NCBI RefSeq assembly: GCF_007860015.1
Contig: NZ_SJPS01000013.1
Coordinates: 1-64,000, forward strand
Source: Bythopirellula polymerisocia
GTDB taxonomy: Bacteria > Planctomycetota > Planctomycetia > Pirellulales > Lacipirellulaceae
Direction of reading: 5' to 3'
Length of the DNA: 64,000 bases
Shown: positions 9,001 through 17,720 of the stretch, one piece after another
Numbering within the stretch: the stretch's first letter is position 1
Layout of the letters: the number at the start of each line of letters is the position of its first letter
Notes under the pieces: generated by a model
What the model was told of the DNA's origin: nothing
The model's input: only the letters and a program-made list of their open reading frames with translations
Database searches by the model: none
Made by a program: the position numbers and the translations under genes

Positions 9001-10495
9001 CAGTAGACAGTGTCGCCTGACCGGGATCGCTCACGGAAAGTGGGACAATGACATCGGCAGTCGGCTGCGTGTCGAGCGAGACCGTGAACGACGCCGCACC
9101 GCGCTCGGGAACCAGCAGAGTTTCCGTCGGCGAGGTTGTGACGCCTGCAGGCGGCGCGACAACGCTCACCGTGTAGGCCCCCAGCCAGCCGTAGGCGGCC
9201 GTCTTTGTCACGGCCGCAAAATAATTGCCCGGCAATAGCGGCAGGGCCAGTTCGGCGGCCTGGCTTAGTGCGGGGCTTGCCATCGCAATGATGGAACCGG
9301 CCGCGTCCCACACTTCCAACACGGCATCGAGGTTTGGTCCGATCTCGGCAGGATCGACCTTGAATCGATAGGTATCGGCAGTCGATATCGACAATGACCA
9401 CACATCGACATCGCTATTCGAACCGATGAGGCCCGCTCCGCTGAACGTGAGGCCGTCGTAGCTCATGGCGGTCGCGGTAGCGAGCGAGTCGCCGTGGTCA
9501 TCAGCGCGAAAACCGAAACCGTTCGCGCTGCGGGCGAGCACTGCCATGTCGTCTTGGAACGCCGTCGGTCCGGCACTGTTCGTGCCATTGTGCCAGGTCG
9601 TCACCGACCGATATACGGTCCCCATGATGGGCGCCCACGTGGCCGTGCCAACCGCGTATTCATTCACCTTCACGCCGTTCTGGTCGTAGTCGCTCTGGTG
9701 CAGGAGCCCGAAGGCGTGCCCAGCCTCATGCGATGCGATCTCACCGACCCAAACGGGGCCCGCATTCAAGGAGACGAATGCCGTGTTAGCGGCGGAGTTG
9801 GTGAACGAATCGATCGCGGCAACGCCCGTCCCTCCTCCCCAGCCATCTCCCACACCACCAATGGCGATCCGCTGGGCGATGCCGTTGGCCGCACTTTCAG
9901 GGACTCCGTCCGCCAGCTCCAGCGGCTCGACCGTCGTAACGTCGATATTGAACGGCGCATAGTCCTCAGCTACCTTGCTCCAGGCGACAAGGATGCTCTG
10001 AAGTTCGGAGTCGCTGAACGTGGTGGGATCGCCATCAAAATCAAACACCGGAGTCGTCACTCCGCTACCCCAATTGGGCTCAACGTCGCCATCGAAATCG
10101 AGGTAGAGCTTCACCGTGGCGCTCGGATTGCTGTGTAGTTGGGGCAAGCTGGAGAGCGGGTGGAGAGCACCTGCGGTCGCGCCAGCATTCGTGCCCCCGT
10201 CGGCGCCGGCCTCCGGCGCGATGAAAGTTGTAACGACTGTGAACGGCTCGCCGTTGATCCAGTGTGTCTGCTGCGAGACTGTCACTCCGTGCGGCAATGC
10301 GTGGGCACCATCATCCTCGCCATTCCCACTTTGCCCCGGCGGGTTGAATTCAATTGGCGAATGTGAAAGCATCTGGCGCGATTCGAGCGATTCTAGGCTG
10401 AGGCGCCGCGAGCGATTGGAGTAGGTATCTTGATAACCGGCGTGAGCGCGACGCGAGAGACCAGTCGGACGACGTTTGAAAAGCTTTTGGAACAT
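6008..10495 (-). CDS. LEPR-XLL giant surface protein with metzincin motif
   Basis: A 1495-residue surface protein. The N-terminus carries the planctomycete LEPR-XLL motif (RRLSLESLESRQMLS, residues 30-44). A metzincin-type zinc peptidase domain follows (about 120-330), with HEAGHAFGLLH at residues 256-266 and a later Met turn-like PIMG. After this come a pre-peptidase C-terminal-like domain (about 335-445) and a Calx-beta/Ig-like domain (about 455-555). A YWTD/LDL-receptor class B propeller occupies about 560-820 (repeated MYWAD, LYWAD, NLDGTGVE). A second Calx-like domain (830-935) precedes another propeller-like region (about 945-1190), a DUF11-like domain (about 1195-1310) and a PKD-like domain with NWGDGTTS. 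It has no PEP-CTERM tail. The role is likely extracellular adhesion or proteolysis. Confidence 0.88.
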   Translation of the reverse strand: MFQKLFKRRPTGLSRRAHAGYQDTYSNRSRRLSLESLESRQMLSHSPIEFNPPGQSGNGEDDGAHALPHGVTVSQQTHWINGEPFTVVTTFIAPEAGADGGTNAGATAGALHPLSSLPQLHSNPSATVKLYLDFDGDVEPNWGSGVTTPVFDFDGDPTTFSDSELQSILVAWSKVAEDYAPFNIDVTTVEPLELADGVPESAANGIAQRIAIGGVGDGWGGGTGVAAIDSFTNSAANTAFVSLNAGPVWVGEIASHEAGHAFGLLHQSDYDQNGVKVNEYAVGTATWAPIMGTVYRSVTTWHNGTNSAGPTAFQDDMAVLARSANGFGFRADDHGDSLATATAMSYDGLTFSGAGLIGSNSDVDVWSLSISTADTYRFKVDPAEIGPNLDAVLEVWDAAGSIIAMASPALSQAAELALPLLPGNYFAAVTKTAAYGWLGAYTVSVVAPPAGVTTSPTETLLVPERGAASFTVSLDTQPTADVIVPLSVSDPGQATLSTASLTFTSANWNVPQTVSVSGVDDDAIDGDVSFSVTVGAVSSTDTEYSGLDPADVAAVSTDHGYGGFLYWTDRDSDLIQRSPLTGGPTETLVDIKALGGISGETQLRGLAVDQAGGRMYWADQSTGLIQRANLNGSNVETVLSGFAGGALMGIEVDSVDGKLYWADSSTQKIQRANLDGSGVQDLVTQQSALNLALDRAAGKMYWGDTNQGVIRRANLDGTGVEVVWTGSGTANPRGISLDPTAGKLFWYDFSVRQILRANLDGTGVETVIDLPELSQSSVLWTNVDSRAGKLYWADHGAGTIYRCNLDGSQLTKIVNGLRSPQETSIVAPSLTVVPSTGLLTSESGDFATFQVVLTTPPKSNVTIPISSSNSLEGNTTVSNLVFTPANWSVRQTVTIVGVDDTVGDGNQPYTIVLGPAVSADPDYAVIDPADVSVTNIDNEVKFRVANDASPDLTYLYAGDGTPRGTDSLDSADSAPRGIASTSAGDKSWVIDANRHVYVYDGSGALLGSWAAGTLANNAQPEGIASDGTDVWIVDNRSDTVFRYAGAANRLSGTQTAASSFKLNSGNTTPKDIVTDGQSLWVVNDATTDKVFKYALTGGLLGSWTIDAANKTPTGITLDPSGPSDIWIVDSASDQVYQYGNAASRTSGSQAAAATFALASGNANPQGISSVVGSTTSTAAADLTLSSSAVSTSVEGDLVTFNLSVTNNGPQSATNVVLTDTLDGNWVYNSASVSQGTIQQSGGVVTINVGDLAVGQTVTATVSTQALEPGNATNSAAVTASTLDGDLSNNAAVNTVSVASAPIVVTGPVTLSGKKLSNVTAATFTHASGVHPANYYRATINWGDGTTSNGSISQSGTTYSVKGSHTYSSNGNHTVSTTVTRVSGSAAPLDSDNLVQAVVAPPVSVEKLSSVAALTNNISLMPTTSTKLAESNQLIDTTVSPSTRSHTSGPLLTTASSHQFSRKAVDRVLADFHVRDSLDDGLYLMLATERSLALKF

Positions 10496-10534
10496 GATTG
10501 GGTCCTTTAGGTTAAATAGTTTGCGATTCAGGAT

Positions 10535-13096
10535 TTAGACACTCAAGCAGAAACGGTGTTGTAAAGTGTGCCGCCGACAACAGATGACAGGCAGTACTAC
10601 GAGCGCAACGATGGCCAATGTGCTTGGCTCGGGTACTGAGACATTCCCCGCTAATTGAGAACCTGTACTGTAGTTGGCCTGCCAGTCGGCCAAGTTTCCG
10701 ATACTAGGACTGCGTTGCCACGCCAAGAAATTGCGGCCATCCACGTCGCCGTCGACATCAAAATCGCCGGGAGATGCACTGGGGTAATTTGACTGCCAGA
10801 TGGCCAGACTTCCGGCAGCCGGATTACGCTGCCACGCCAAAAAGTCGCGTCCATCGACGTCGCCATCGAGATCGAAGTCCCCCGGCAAGGCGGAGTTCAC
10901 CGAAAGTACTCCGGACACATAGAGTTGGCTGGTGTTCCAGGTGAGTTGCCCACTGAGTGCAGGCAGCAACAACGTGTGAAACGTGCCCGCCAGAGTGCCC
11001 CAATCAAGAATGTCGAAGGTTTGGTCCGATGCCGGCACAAACCCGCCAGCCAGTGAAACGGCGAGCGTTCCGGCGAGAGAAGCGTCTCCTGCGACGACCA
11101 ACTTGTCGAAGCTGGCTGCACTGGCCAGTTCGATCTGCAATTGCCCAGCGGCGTGCTGCGTATAGTCGCCGTCGATGATCAGCGTGCCGGGTGACTCGCC
11201 GGGAGAGATGATCCCTGTATTGACTACGCTGCCGACAATCGAGCCGCTGCCTGCCAAGATGCCGTTCGACTCAATTGCGACGCCGTTTATCGCCGTGAGC
11301 GCCGCATTGGTTGCGAGCGTCAGGGTCGAGGAGCCCGCACCGCCGCCGAGGCATAGCTCATTGACAGTCCGCGCGGTCGGGTTGCCGGTGGCGGTGACGT
11401 TGGCCGAACCGGTGATCGTTACCTGCATGACTTCGTCGGGCAGCTCGCCGTAAATCCAGTTGGCGGCTGTGTCCCAAATCCCATCTCCCGCGTTCCAATG
11501 CTCGCGCACGACACGGGAATATATTTCCCTGGGAACGCCCGTCTTCTGCACGGTTTCGAATAGAACGCGACCTCCATCCGGACTGAATTCCGTATTGAAG
11601 TAATTAACTTCCAACCCTTCAGAGAGCTTTACCGGTGCGCCGCCACTCGTGGGAACAATATACAACTCGTTGAAATCATTTATTTCTTGGTCGGCGCCGT
11701 AGACATAGCGGCTACTATCGGGGCTCACGCCAAACGACCCTGTGTAACCTGCCGCGACGTTCCCTCCCGCGACCAAAGGTCCGTTGAGTCTCACCGGCGT
11801 GCCCCCGGTGCTCGGGACGCTCCAAAGTTCGAGTGCTGCACCTGCTTCGTGCTGCACCAGGTAGACGACACGCTTGCTGTCGGGCGTGAACACAATCCTG
11901 TCAACGCGGCCGCCAACACCCAAGGGAGCATTGAGTTTCAGCGGCGTTCCGCCCGCAATAGGCACAATGTACAAGTCGGATACACCGACCTTGTCCTGGG
12001 CGGCCGTATATAGTACTCGGGAACCGTCCGGGCTGAGTGCAAAAAAACTTGGAAAAAAGAATGGGCCTACTGATCCCGACTTGAGCGGTCCATTGAGCTT
12101 GATCGGAGTCCCGCCCGAGCTCGGGACGCTATAGAGTTCATAACGCCCGAGGGTATCTTGGTCCACTCGATAGACAACGCGGTCGCCATCAGCACTGAAC
12201 TGCATCTGAAAATCGCGATAATAATTTGTTCCACTCGCTACGTAAGGACCATTAAGCTGTACGGATGTGCCGCCAGCTGTAGGGACACTGAGAATCGCCC
12301 ATCCTGATTCCAGGGGTGCCCCATAAATAATGCTGCTACCATCCGAGCTTAAAGTAGTCCCACCAACTCCACTACCGATATTCAGATGTACCGACAACCC
12401 TCCGCCAATTGGCACACTATGCAGTTGCTGTCCATTACCACTATACTGTTGATAGACGATCCGACTGCCGTCCGCGGTGATTGCAGCTTGTCTCGTAGCC
12501 CCGCTAGCGACTAGCGTCGGGATTCCACCTGTAGTCGAAACGCTATAGATGTTGTTCGTTGCGTAAATGAGAAGTCTCCCGTCGGGGCTCAGGAGTATGC
12601 CTTGCGGATAGCTTTCGGCGAAGAAAGTGCATTGGTCAGGCGCGGACAGATATCCATCGCATGGATTGCCCATAGTATTTAATGTTTCGAGAGAACCACT
12701 AAGATTCACGGATGGGCCACCGACGATCGGTACCGAGAAGATTCCGGCACTTCCAATCGTTTTTTTATCCCGATAGTAAACGTGTGGGCTGTCAGGATTT
12801 ACTAAAAAGTCTGCCGCGACCCCTGACGCGAGTGGAATGTTGAGTTTTACGGGCGCACCGCCGCCGCTGGGCACGCTGAAGAGCTCCGGCACCCCTAGGG
12901 TATCCTGATCGGCCACGTAGAATACGCGGCTGCCATCAGGACTGAAGATTGAAACGTGTTCTGAGACGTTTCCGCCGGCGACCAACGGTCCATTGAGCTT
13001 AACTGGCGGTCCGGCCAGGGCGAAGTCCACCTCACAGATGAAAAGTGTTTGGAATGCGAATGCGACGAGCAGCAATCGATAAAGAGCGGGATTCAT
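10535..13096 (-). CDS. PD40 propeller / dockerin-like / PEP-CTERM protein
   Basis: About 853 residues from the ATG at 13096, where MNPALYRLLLVAFAFQTLFI forms a signal peptide. The frame is open upstream, but that part is non-coding in character and overlaps a repeat. The N-terminal two-thirds consists of TolB/PD40-like repeats (SPDGSRVFYVADQDTLGV, YSVPSSGGTPIKLNGPL and relatives) that form one or two beta-propellers. A PEP-CTERM-type beta-strand domain follows. Then come two dockerin-like EF-hand modules (DFDLDGDVDGRDFLAWQR, DFDVDGDVDGRNFLAWQR) and the sorting tail VPEPSTLAIVALVV with terminal RR. It is exported and probably processed by an exosortase encoded elsewhere. Confidence 0.85.
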   Translation of the reverse strand: MNPALYRLLLVAFAFQTLFICEVDFALAGPPVKLNGPLVAGGNVSEHVSIFSPDGSRVFYVADQDTLGVPELFSVPSGGGAPVKLNIPLASGVAADFLVNPDSPHVYYRDKKTIGSAGIFSVPIVGGPSVNLSGSLETLNTMGNPCDGYLSAPDQCTFFAESYPQGILLSPDGRLLIYATNNIYSVSTTGGIPTLVASGATRQAAITADGSRIVYQQYSGNGQQLHSVPIGGGLSVHLNIGSGVGGTTLSSDGSSIIYGAPLESGWAILSVPTAGGTSVQLNGPYVASGTNYYRDFQMQFSADGDRVVYRVDQDTLGRYELYSVPSSGGTPIKLNGPLKSGSVGPFFFPSFFALSPDGSRVLYTAAQDKVGVSDLYIVPIAGGTPLKLNAPLGVGGRVDRIVFTPDSKRVVYLVQHEAGAALELWSVPSTGGTPVRLNGPLVAGGNVAAGYTGSFGVSPDSSRYVYGADQEINDFNELYIVPTSGGAPVKLSEGLEVNYFNTEFSPDGGRVLFETVQKTGVPREIYSRVVREHWNAGDGIWDTAANWIYGELPDEVMQVTITGSANVTATGNPTARTVNELCLGGGAGSSTLTLATNAALTAINGVAIESNGILAGSGSIVGSVVNTGIISPGESPGTLIIDGDYTQHAAGQLQIELASAASFDKLVVAGDASLAGTLAVSLAGGFVPASDQTFDILDWGTLAGTFHTLLLPALSGQLTWNTSQLYVSGVLSVNSALPGDFDLDGDVDGRDFLAWQRNPAAGSLAIWQSNYPSASPGDFDVDGDVDGRNFLAWQRSPSIGNLADWQANYSTGSQLAGNVSVPEPSTLAIVALVVLPVICCRRHTLQHRFCLSV

Positions 13097-13305
13097 ATTG
13101 GTTTCGTTGGTTGCGGTTTCGACAAGACGCCGGGACTTACACTGTAGGAGACATTCGAAAGCGGCGTCGAAGACAAAATCGAGGTCAGGGCGGTGTCCGG
13201 CCGAGTGGTCGGCGATGCTGGGAAGATTTCCAAACCTTTTGTAGGTCCTTTGTGATTGGGATTGACGGATCTTGTGGATTGCATTCGCGTTACAATGAAA
13301 ACAAG

Positions 13306-13401
13306 CAGGCCCTGGGGGGCGCATACCGCGACCGCTGGGGTTTGTCTCAGGCCGGTGAGGGTTTTCGTTCGCTGCGAGGGTCTCACCGGCCGGTTTTTTT
13401 T
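13306..13401 (+). repeat. Hairpin repeat, copy A
   Basis: This is a roughly 95-base element nearly identical to 14589-14679. Its core is a perfect 10-bp stem, GGCCGGTGAG (13350-13359) with CTCACCGGCC (13382-13391), followed on the plus strand by eight Ts. The plus-strand form looks like an intrinsic terminator ending a short transcript. It lies between two minus-strand PEP-CTERM genes, about 210 bases upstream of the start at 13096. Candidate roles are a small RNA with terminator, or an interspersed repeat. Confidence 0.7.
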
Positions 13402-13526
13402 GTTTGTCTAAATCGGAATCTCTAATAAGGATTCGAAAAAAAAACGAGTTATGATTAGCGCCTTGAACAAGATGCAAATAATACTCGGAACGCCGACGCC
13501 TTCGATCGGCGATCGCACAACGGCCG

Positions 13527-14237
13527 CTACCGTAATTTCGTTGCCTTACGCAGGCCAATCATCATTGTGATACTCGCCAGGGCCAACACACTCAGCGCTG
13601 CGCCACTGGGTTCGGGAATGGCTAGTCCTATTCGAGTACGCAACGTAAATACTCCACCTCCTGCAGGAAGGTTGGCAGGCAATTGACTGGAGGTGTAAAA
13701 ATCGTTAACCGACACTGGGAGGTCCGGTACGTCAATTGAGAACTCTGCGATCCCATAGATGACGTCGTCCGCCAACCCATCTGAGTATTGAATCCGATGG
13801 GCTTGATGATTGACCGTGGCCCAAACTTTGTCGGACGAGGGTGCTGGAATTCCAGGTAGGGGCGCATCAAAATCCAGGTCGGAAAAGACGCTTGCTGCGG
13901 AGACAAAATTTTCGCCGACACCGAATCCGAGTTCCAAATAAATTGCTTCTGCCGGTACCGTAGAAAAGTTGGCACTGATGTTGAACGCGTATTCGGTAGT
14001 GCCTCCCGATGGCTGAACGGCCCACACATAGTCGTGCTCAAAGCCGGCAAAGTTGAGAAACGAAACATAATTGACGAAAGAGTTAAATGGGCCCGTGAAA
14101 TCGTCGTTATTCGCAATATCCGTGTCGGCTGCGTACTGAACTATAACGCCGGCTCGGGCGTAATACGCAGTGAACACGGCCACCGCTAGTGCCAAAAAGG
14201 AAGTAAGAAAAGATGTTTTTTTTGGAAGCAAGTACAT
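13527..14237 (-). CDS. PEP-CTERM exported protein
   Basis: About 236 residues. The start at 14237 (MYLLPKKTSFLTSFLALAV) has GGAG eight bases upstream and opens with a signal peptide; a Met nine codons upstream lacks this. The mature region is beta-rich, contains SVNDFYTSSQ and has no recognised catalytic motif. The C-terminus is a typical sorting tail: PEPSGAA, a hydrophobic helix, then RKATKLR. Hairpin-repeat copies flank the gene on both sides. The function of the mature domain is unknown. Confidence 0.8.
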   Translation of the reverse strand: MYLLPKKTSFLTSFLALAVAVFTAYYARAGVIVQYAADTDIANNDDFTGPFNSFVNYVSFLNFAGFEHDYVWAVQPSGGTTEYAFNISANFSTVPAEAIYLELGFGVGENFVSAASVFSDLDFDAPLPGIPAPSSDKVWATVNHQAHRIQYSDGLADDVIYGIAEFSIDVPDLPVSVNDFYTSSQLPANLPAGGGVFTLRTRIGLAIPEPSGAALSVLALASITMMIGLRKATKLR

Positions 14238-14424
14238 AAGAATTTCTCCGAGGACTTCAAACATTCGCTAATTGGGGTTCAGGACGTTTCGGAAGAGCGC
14301 GGCCGAAGCGATTTGGCGCACGAACACACTCGACTGATCTAAGCCACTACAGCCACTTAGAGTCATTAGCACCATGCGTCCATGTTGCATGTGTCGACAA
14401 CCTCTCCTGCAAATGGCAGTGCTT

Positions 14425-14450
14425 GAGGCCGGTGAGGGTCTTCGTTTGCC
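14425..14450 (+). repeat. Hairpin repeat, half copy C
   Basis: Only the left arm and loop of the repeat seen at 13306 and 14589 are present (GAGGCCGGTGAGGGTCTTCG). The right arm is missing, so this copy cannot form the stem and looks like a decayed relic. Confidence 0.5.
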
Positions 14451-14588
14451 ATAGCATCCTTACAGATCAGACTTTTATCCTCCTTCGGGTGGACGCAGCG
14501 GTTAGAGGGCGGGACGGTTCGTAACATGTTTAGGTCCTTATTTATGCGTTAGACGAATAGTCTTGTGTTAAATTCAATTTAATCGACA

Positions 14589-14679
14589 CAGCCCTGTGGG
14601 CGCGCACCGCGACCGCTAGGGTTTGTCTAAGGCCGGTGAGAGTTTTCGTTCGCTGCGAGGGCCTCACCGGCCGGGTTTT
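14589..14679 (+). repeat. Hairpin repeat, copy B
   Basis: It matches copy A over about 90 bases. The perfect stem GGCCGGTGAG (14631-14640) / CTCACCGGCC (14663-14672) is followed by GGGTTTTC. It ends at the stop codon of the minus-strand kinase gene. On the kinase mRNA the hairpin would form just after the stop, but without a U tract. Confidence 0.7.
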
Positions 14680-17621
14680 CAATCGTTGCTTTCTTTTGAA
14701 ATGCGTTTGCTCAATCGATAACGGGCTTGAAAAGGCACTGTAGAGTATTCCGGCAGGCCTTCCGCGACTTCAATACAGCGACGGTATGCGGCCCTAGCCG
14801 CCGCATCATCGCCTTGGATCTCTTTTCGCCAGCCGATGCAATAATGGGACTCACTCGCGAATCGCTCATCGCTGCGAACCGCCTCAATAAATTTCTCCTC
14901 GGAAATCAAGTCGAGAAAGTAGGCGGCCTTGAGATGTTCGAACGTGCCCGTTCTCTGACCTAAATCAAATCTCTTGTCTGTTCGCTCTGCTGTCTCATCT
15001 AAAGTCCCGTCGTCGCGCAGTTGGGCGGTCAACACGCGTTGAAACGCCGTCTTGGCTTCTTCCAATTTGCCAAGTTCCAAGAGTGCCAACCCGCGTGTGT
15101 TGTAGAAAAAAAAACGGCGGTCGCGAGCGATGGCAGAGTCAATCACGGGGAGGGCGGCTGCTGCATCTCGGTCGAGAAGTCTCAGCTGGCCCATGACCAG
15201 TGTGTCTATTCCCGTTGGTAGCCGGCGGTAATCGTCGGCCAGCGCGTACGCGATCACATCATCCACTTGACTGACCGGTACAAATTCCAAGAGGTTGATG
15301 ACGACCACATAGCGACCATTTTTTAGGCTCTCGGCGATGTTGTCGGCAGCGAATTGCTCGGCTTCCGCGAGCTTGCCAGCATCGCGATCGGCAAGGACTT
15401 TGGCTTTTATTGCACTCCGGAGATACCACGTGTACATCACAGACGCTGGGTAATCTCTGCCGTATCTCGCCTGGTATTCGATCAAGCAGTCCTGCAAAAT
15501 CGTGATCGCGTCGGCGCAGCGCCCTGTACCACAGTAGGCTAAGGCCAATAGCCTTTTGAAGTTGAGTGTTTCCGGATGTCCGTCGCCGAATTCCTCTCGC
15601 TTCAGAGTCACTGCACGCTCCAAGGATGGAAGCAGTTCTTTCGGGAAGCCGCCGCTCCTTGCATAAGTAAAGAAGTCAGCATCGTCGCCATAATTCGTCC
15701 AAATCCTGGAATCGCATTTGGCAATGGCGAGATTCGCCAGTGACTTAATCGTATCCGGGTGATCTGGGCCGAGTAAATCTCGGCGCGCATTTGCGACTTC
15801 AGCGAGTATTTTGATAGCCTCCTCACCGCGATCCATGGTTGCGTAAGTTTCGGCAAGCGCTTCCATCGTGCCAATAGTTCTCGGCTCCATGACTCCGAGC
15901 ACTCTTCGCTGAAGTGCCAATCCCTTTTCCAATAGTCGGATGGCGCTAGTCTGATCGACGTTTCGGTACGCACGTGCGAGGAACACAAGGCTATCTAGGG
16001 CTTCCGGGTGATAGGGGCCAAGTTCTGCCGTGCGAAGTTCGTAGGCTTTTGTTAACGGTCCAATCGCGTCGAGCAACAATCCAAGGGCTAGTCGCGATCT
16101 GCCGATTGCATCTAGCAGAGCAGCCTGGGTCTCCGGCTCATCCCGCAATTGTTGATTGACGTCTCGCTCAGCTCGCGTGAGTATTTCCATCACGGTGACG
16201 GTTCGGCCGTCGTGCGTGGGACGCGGACTCTCAAGCATCTTCACCAGGAAATTGGAGATTGCCTCAGCACGGCGGGCATTGGCCTGTGCATGGCGTTCGC
16301 TAGCCTCCGCCATCTGTCGTTGGGCAAATTCTCGCCGATAAGCCTGTGCGATCATCAATATGCTAATCGCTGCGACGACAGATGCAGCCACCAAGAAAGA
16401 AGCGGCAGCCCAGATTGTTCTGGGGTGTCGACGACACCACGTACGGACCCCAACGAACAGCCGCGGCGGTCGCGCCTTCACCGGCTCACCATCGAGATAC
16501 CGCTGCACATCGGCGGCCAGCGAACTCGCCGATTCGTAGCGGCGGTTGCGGTCCTTCTCCAGGGCCTTCATCACGATCCAGTCGAGGTCACCCCGCAAAG
16601 CACGGTCGAGTTGACGCCGGTCAACTCCACGTTGCTCGGACACAGTCGAGGCATTCTCGGCGCTGAGTGTGCTGACTCGCTGGCTGGGTCGAGGGGGATC
16701 GACCTCCCGGATAATCCTCCGCATCTCGTCAAAACTCTCGCGGCGGAAGGTTTCGCTCTCAAACGGCGTGCTGCCCGTCAGGAGTTCATAGAGGAGCACC
16801 CCCAGGGAATAAATATCGCTACGGGTATCGACATCAAGGGCATTCATCTCCGCCTGCTCAGGGCTCATGTATAATGGGGAGCCGATGAGTTGATTGAATG
16901 CCGTGTAGATGGTGTGCTGTGTCAGCTGCTGGTTGATGGCCTTGGCGATGCCAAAGTCAATCACCACCGGCACGGCTTGGTCGTCGTGCAAGGTGACCAG
17001 GATGTTCGAAGGCTTGATGTCGCGGTGGATGATGCCCTTTTGATGGGCATGTTGGATGGCGCGGCAGACCGGGATGAACAATTCAAGCCGTTGCCGCGAG
17101 GTGAGCTGCCGCTGGTCGCAAAACTCAGTGATCGGGACGCCGCGAACCAGTTCCATCACAAAGTAGGGACGACCGTTCTCTGTCGTGCCAGCGTCGAGTA
17201 CCTTGGCAATGTTGGGATGATCCATCAGGGCCAGGACCTGCCGCTCGGCTTCGAAGCGCCCCAGCACCTGGCGACTGTCCATGCCGGGCTTGATGACCTT
17301 GAGCGCCACCTTGCGACGTACGGGCTGCTCTTGTTCGGCCACGAATACGCTCCCCATCCCCCCTTCGGCGAGCAATTCGCGCAGTTTGTAGGGGCCTATT
17401 GTGTCGCCCGCCCTTTCTGTGATTGGCGATTCGACAGTTGCCACGCCCGTCTGGGGATTATCGTGAAACGTGCCGAGCAAATCGTGAGACCGGAGCAGTC
17501 GTTCAACCTGCGCTCGCAAGTCCGGATTTCCCTCACATGCTTGCCTGAGGAAGTCTGTGCGGTTGTCCTGCTCGATCGCGTCGAGAAAGATGGCACGGGC
17601 AGAGTTGGTTTGGGTGTTCAT
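14679..17621 (-). CDS. Membrane Ser/Thr protein kinase with TPR C-terminus
   Basis: A 980-residue Hanks-type kinase. The kinase domain spans about 76-370: glycine loop LAEGGMGSV (84-92), ATP lysine K108 in VALKV, catalytic HRDIKPSN (from 199), DFG at 222-224 and SPLYMSPEQA in the activation/APE region. One membrane helix (about 404-427, ASFLVAASVVAAISILMIA) is followed by an extracytoplasmic TPR region with long helical repeats. The ECF sigma factor gene lies directly upstream at 17721-18287 on the same strand. Such kinase/sigma pairs are common in planctomycetes and are taken to couple surface signals to transcription; the specific signal is unknown. Confidence 0.92.
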   Translation of the reverse strand: MNTQTNSARAIFLDAIEQDNRTDFLRQACEGNPDLRAQVERLLRSHDLLGTFHDNPQTGVATVESPITERAGDTIGPYKLRELLAEGGMGSVFVAEQEQPVRRKVALKVIKPGMDSRQVLGRFEAERQVLALMDHPNIAKVLDAGTTENGRPYFVMELVRGVPITEFCDQRQLTSRQRLELFIPVCRAIQHAHQKGIIHRDIKPSNILVTLHDDQAVPVVIDFGIAKAINQQLTQHTIYTAFNQLIGSPLYMSPEQAEMNALDVDTRSDIYSLGVLLYELLTGSTPFESETFRRESFDEMRRIIREVDPPRPSQRVSTLSAENASTVSEQRGVDRRQLDRALRGDLDWIVMKALEKDRNRRYESASSLAADVQRYLDGEPVKARPPRLFVGVRTWCRRHPRTIWAAASFLVAASVVAAISILMIAQAYRREFAQRQMAEASERHAQANARRAEAISNFLVKMLESPRPTHDGRTVTVMEILTRAERDVNQQLRDEPETQAALLDAIGRSRLALGLLLDAIGPLTKAYELRTAELGPYHPEALDSLVFLARAYRNVDQTSAIRLLEKGLALQRRVLGVMEPRTIGTMEALAETYATMDRGEEAIKILAEVANARRDLLGPDHPDTIKSLANLAIAKCDSRIWTNYGDDADFFTYARSGGFPKELLPSLERAVTLKREEFGDGHPETLNFKRLLALAYCGTGRCADAITILQDCLIEYQARYGRDYPASVMYTWYLRSAIKAKVLADRDAGKLAEAEQFAADNIAESLKNGRYVVVINLLEFVPVSQVDDVIAYALADDYRRLPTGIDTLVMGQLRLLDRDAAAALPVIDSAIARDRRFFFYNTRGLALLELGKLEEAKTAFQRVLTAQLRDDGTLDETAERTDKRFDLGQRTGTFEHLKAAYFLDLISEEKFIEAVRSDERFASESHYCIGWRKEIQGDDAAARAAYRRCIEVAEGLPEYSTVPFQARYRLSKRISKESND

Positions 17622-17720
17622 AGTGCGTACTCCGCCGACTAATCGGCTCTATAAATCAATGCGTCTTTTTCGGCGAGTTTTCTCATCGGCCGGAAAAAAA
17701 TGTTGAGAATTTTCGGCAGA

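Noticed and set aside
13097..13558. N-terminal extension of the PD40/PEP-CTERM protein
   Set aside because: The extension contains the hairpin repeat and is not protein-like; the signal peptide begins at 13096.
16149..16874. 241-codon plus-strand frame opposite the kinase
   Set aside because: The minus-strand kinase motifs are unmistakable in the same DNA; the antisense frame is low-complexity and lacks a start signal.
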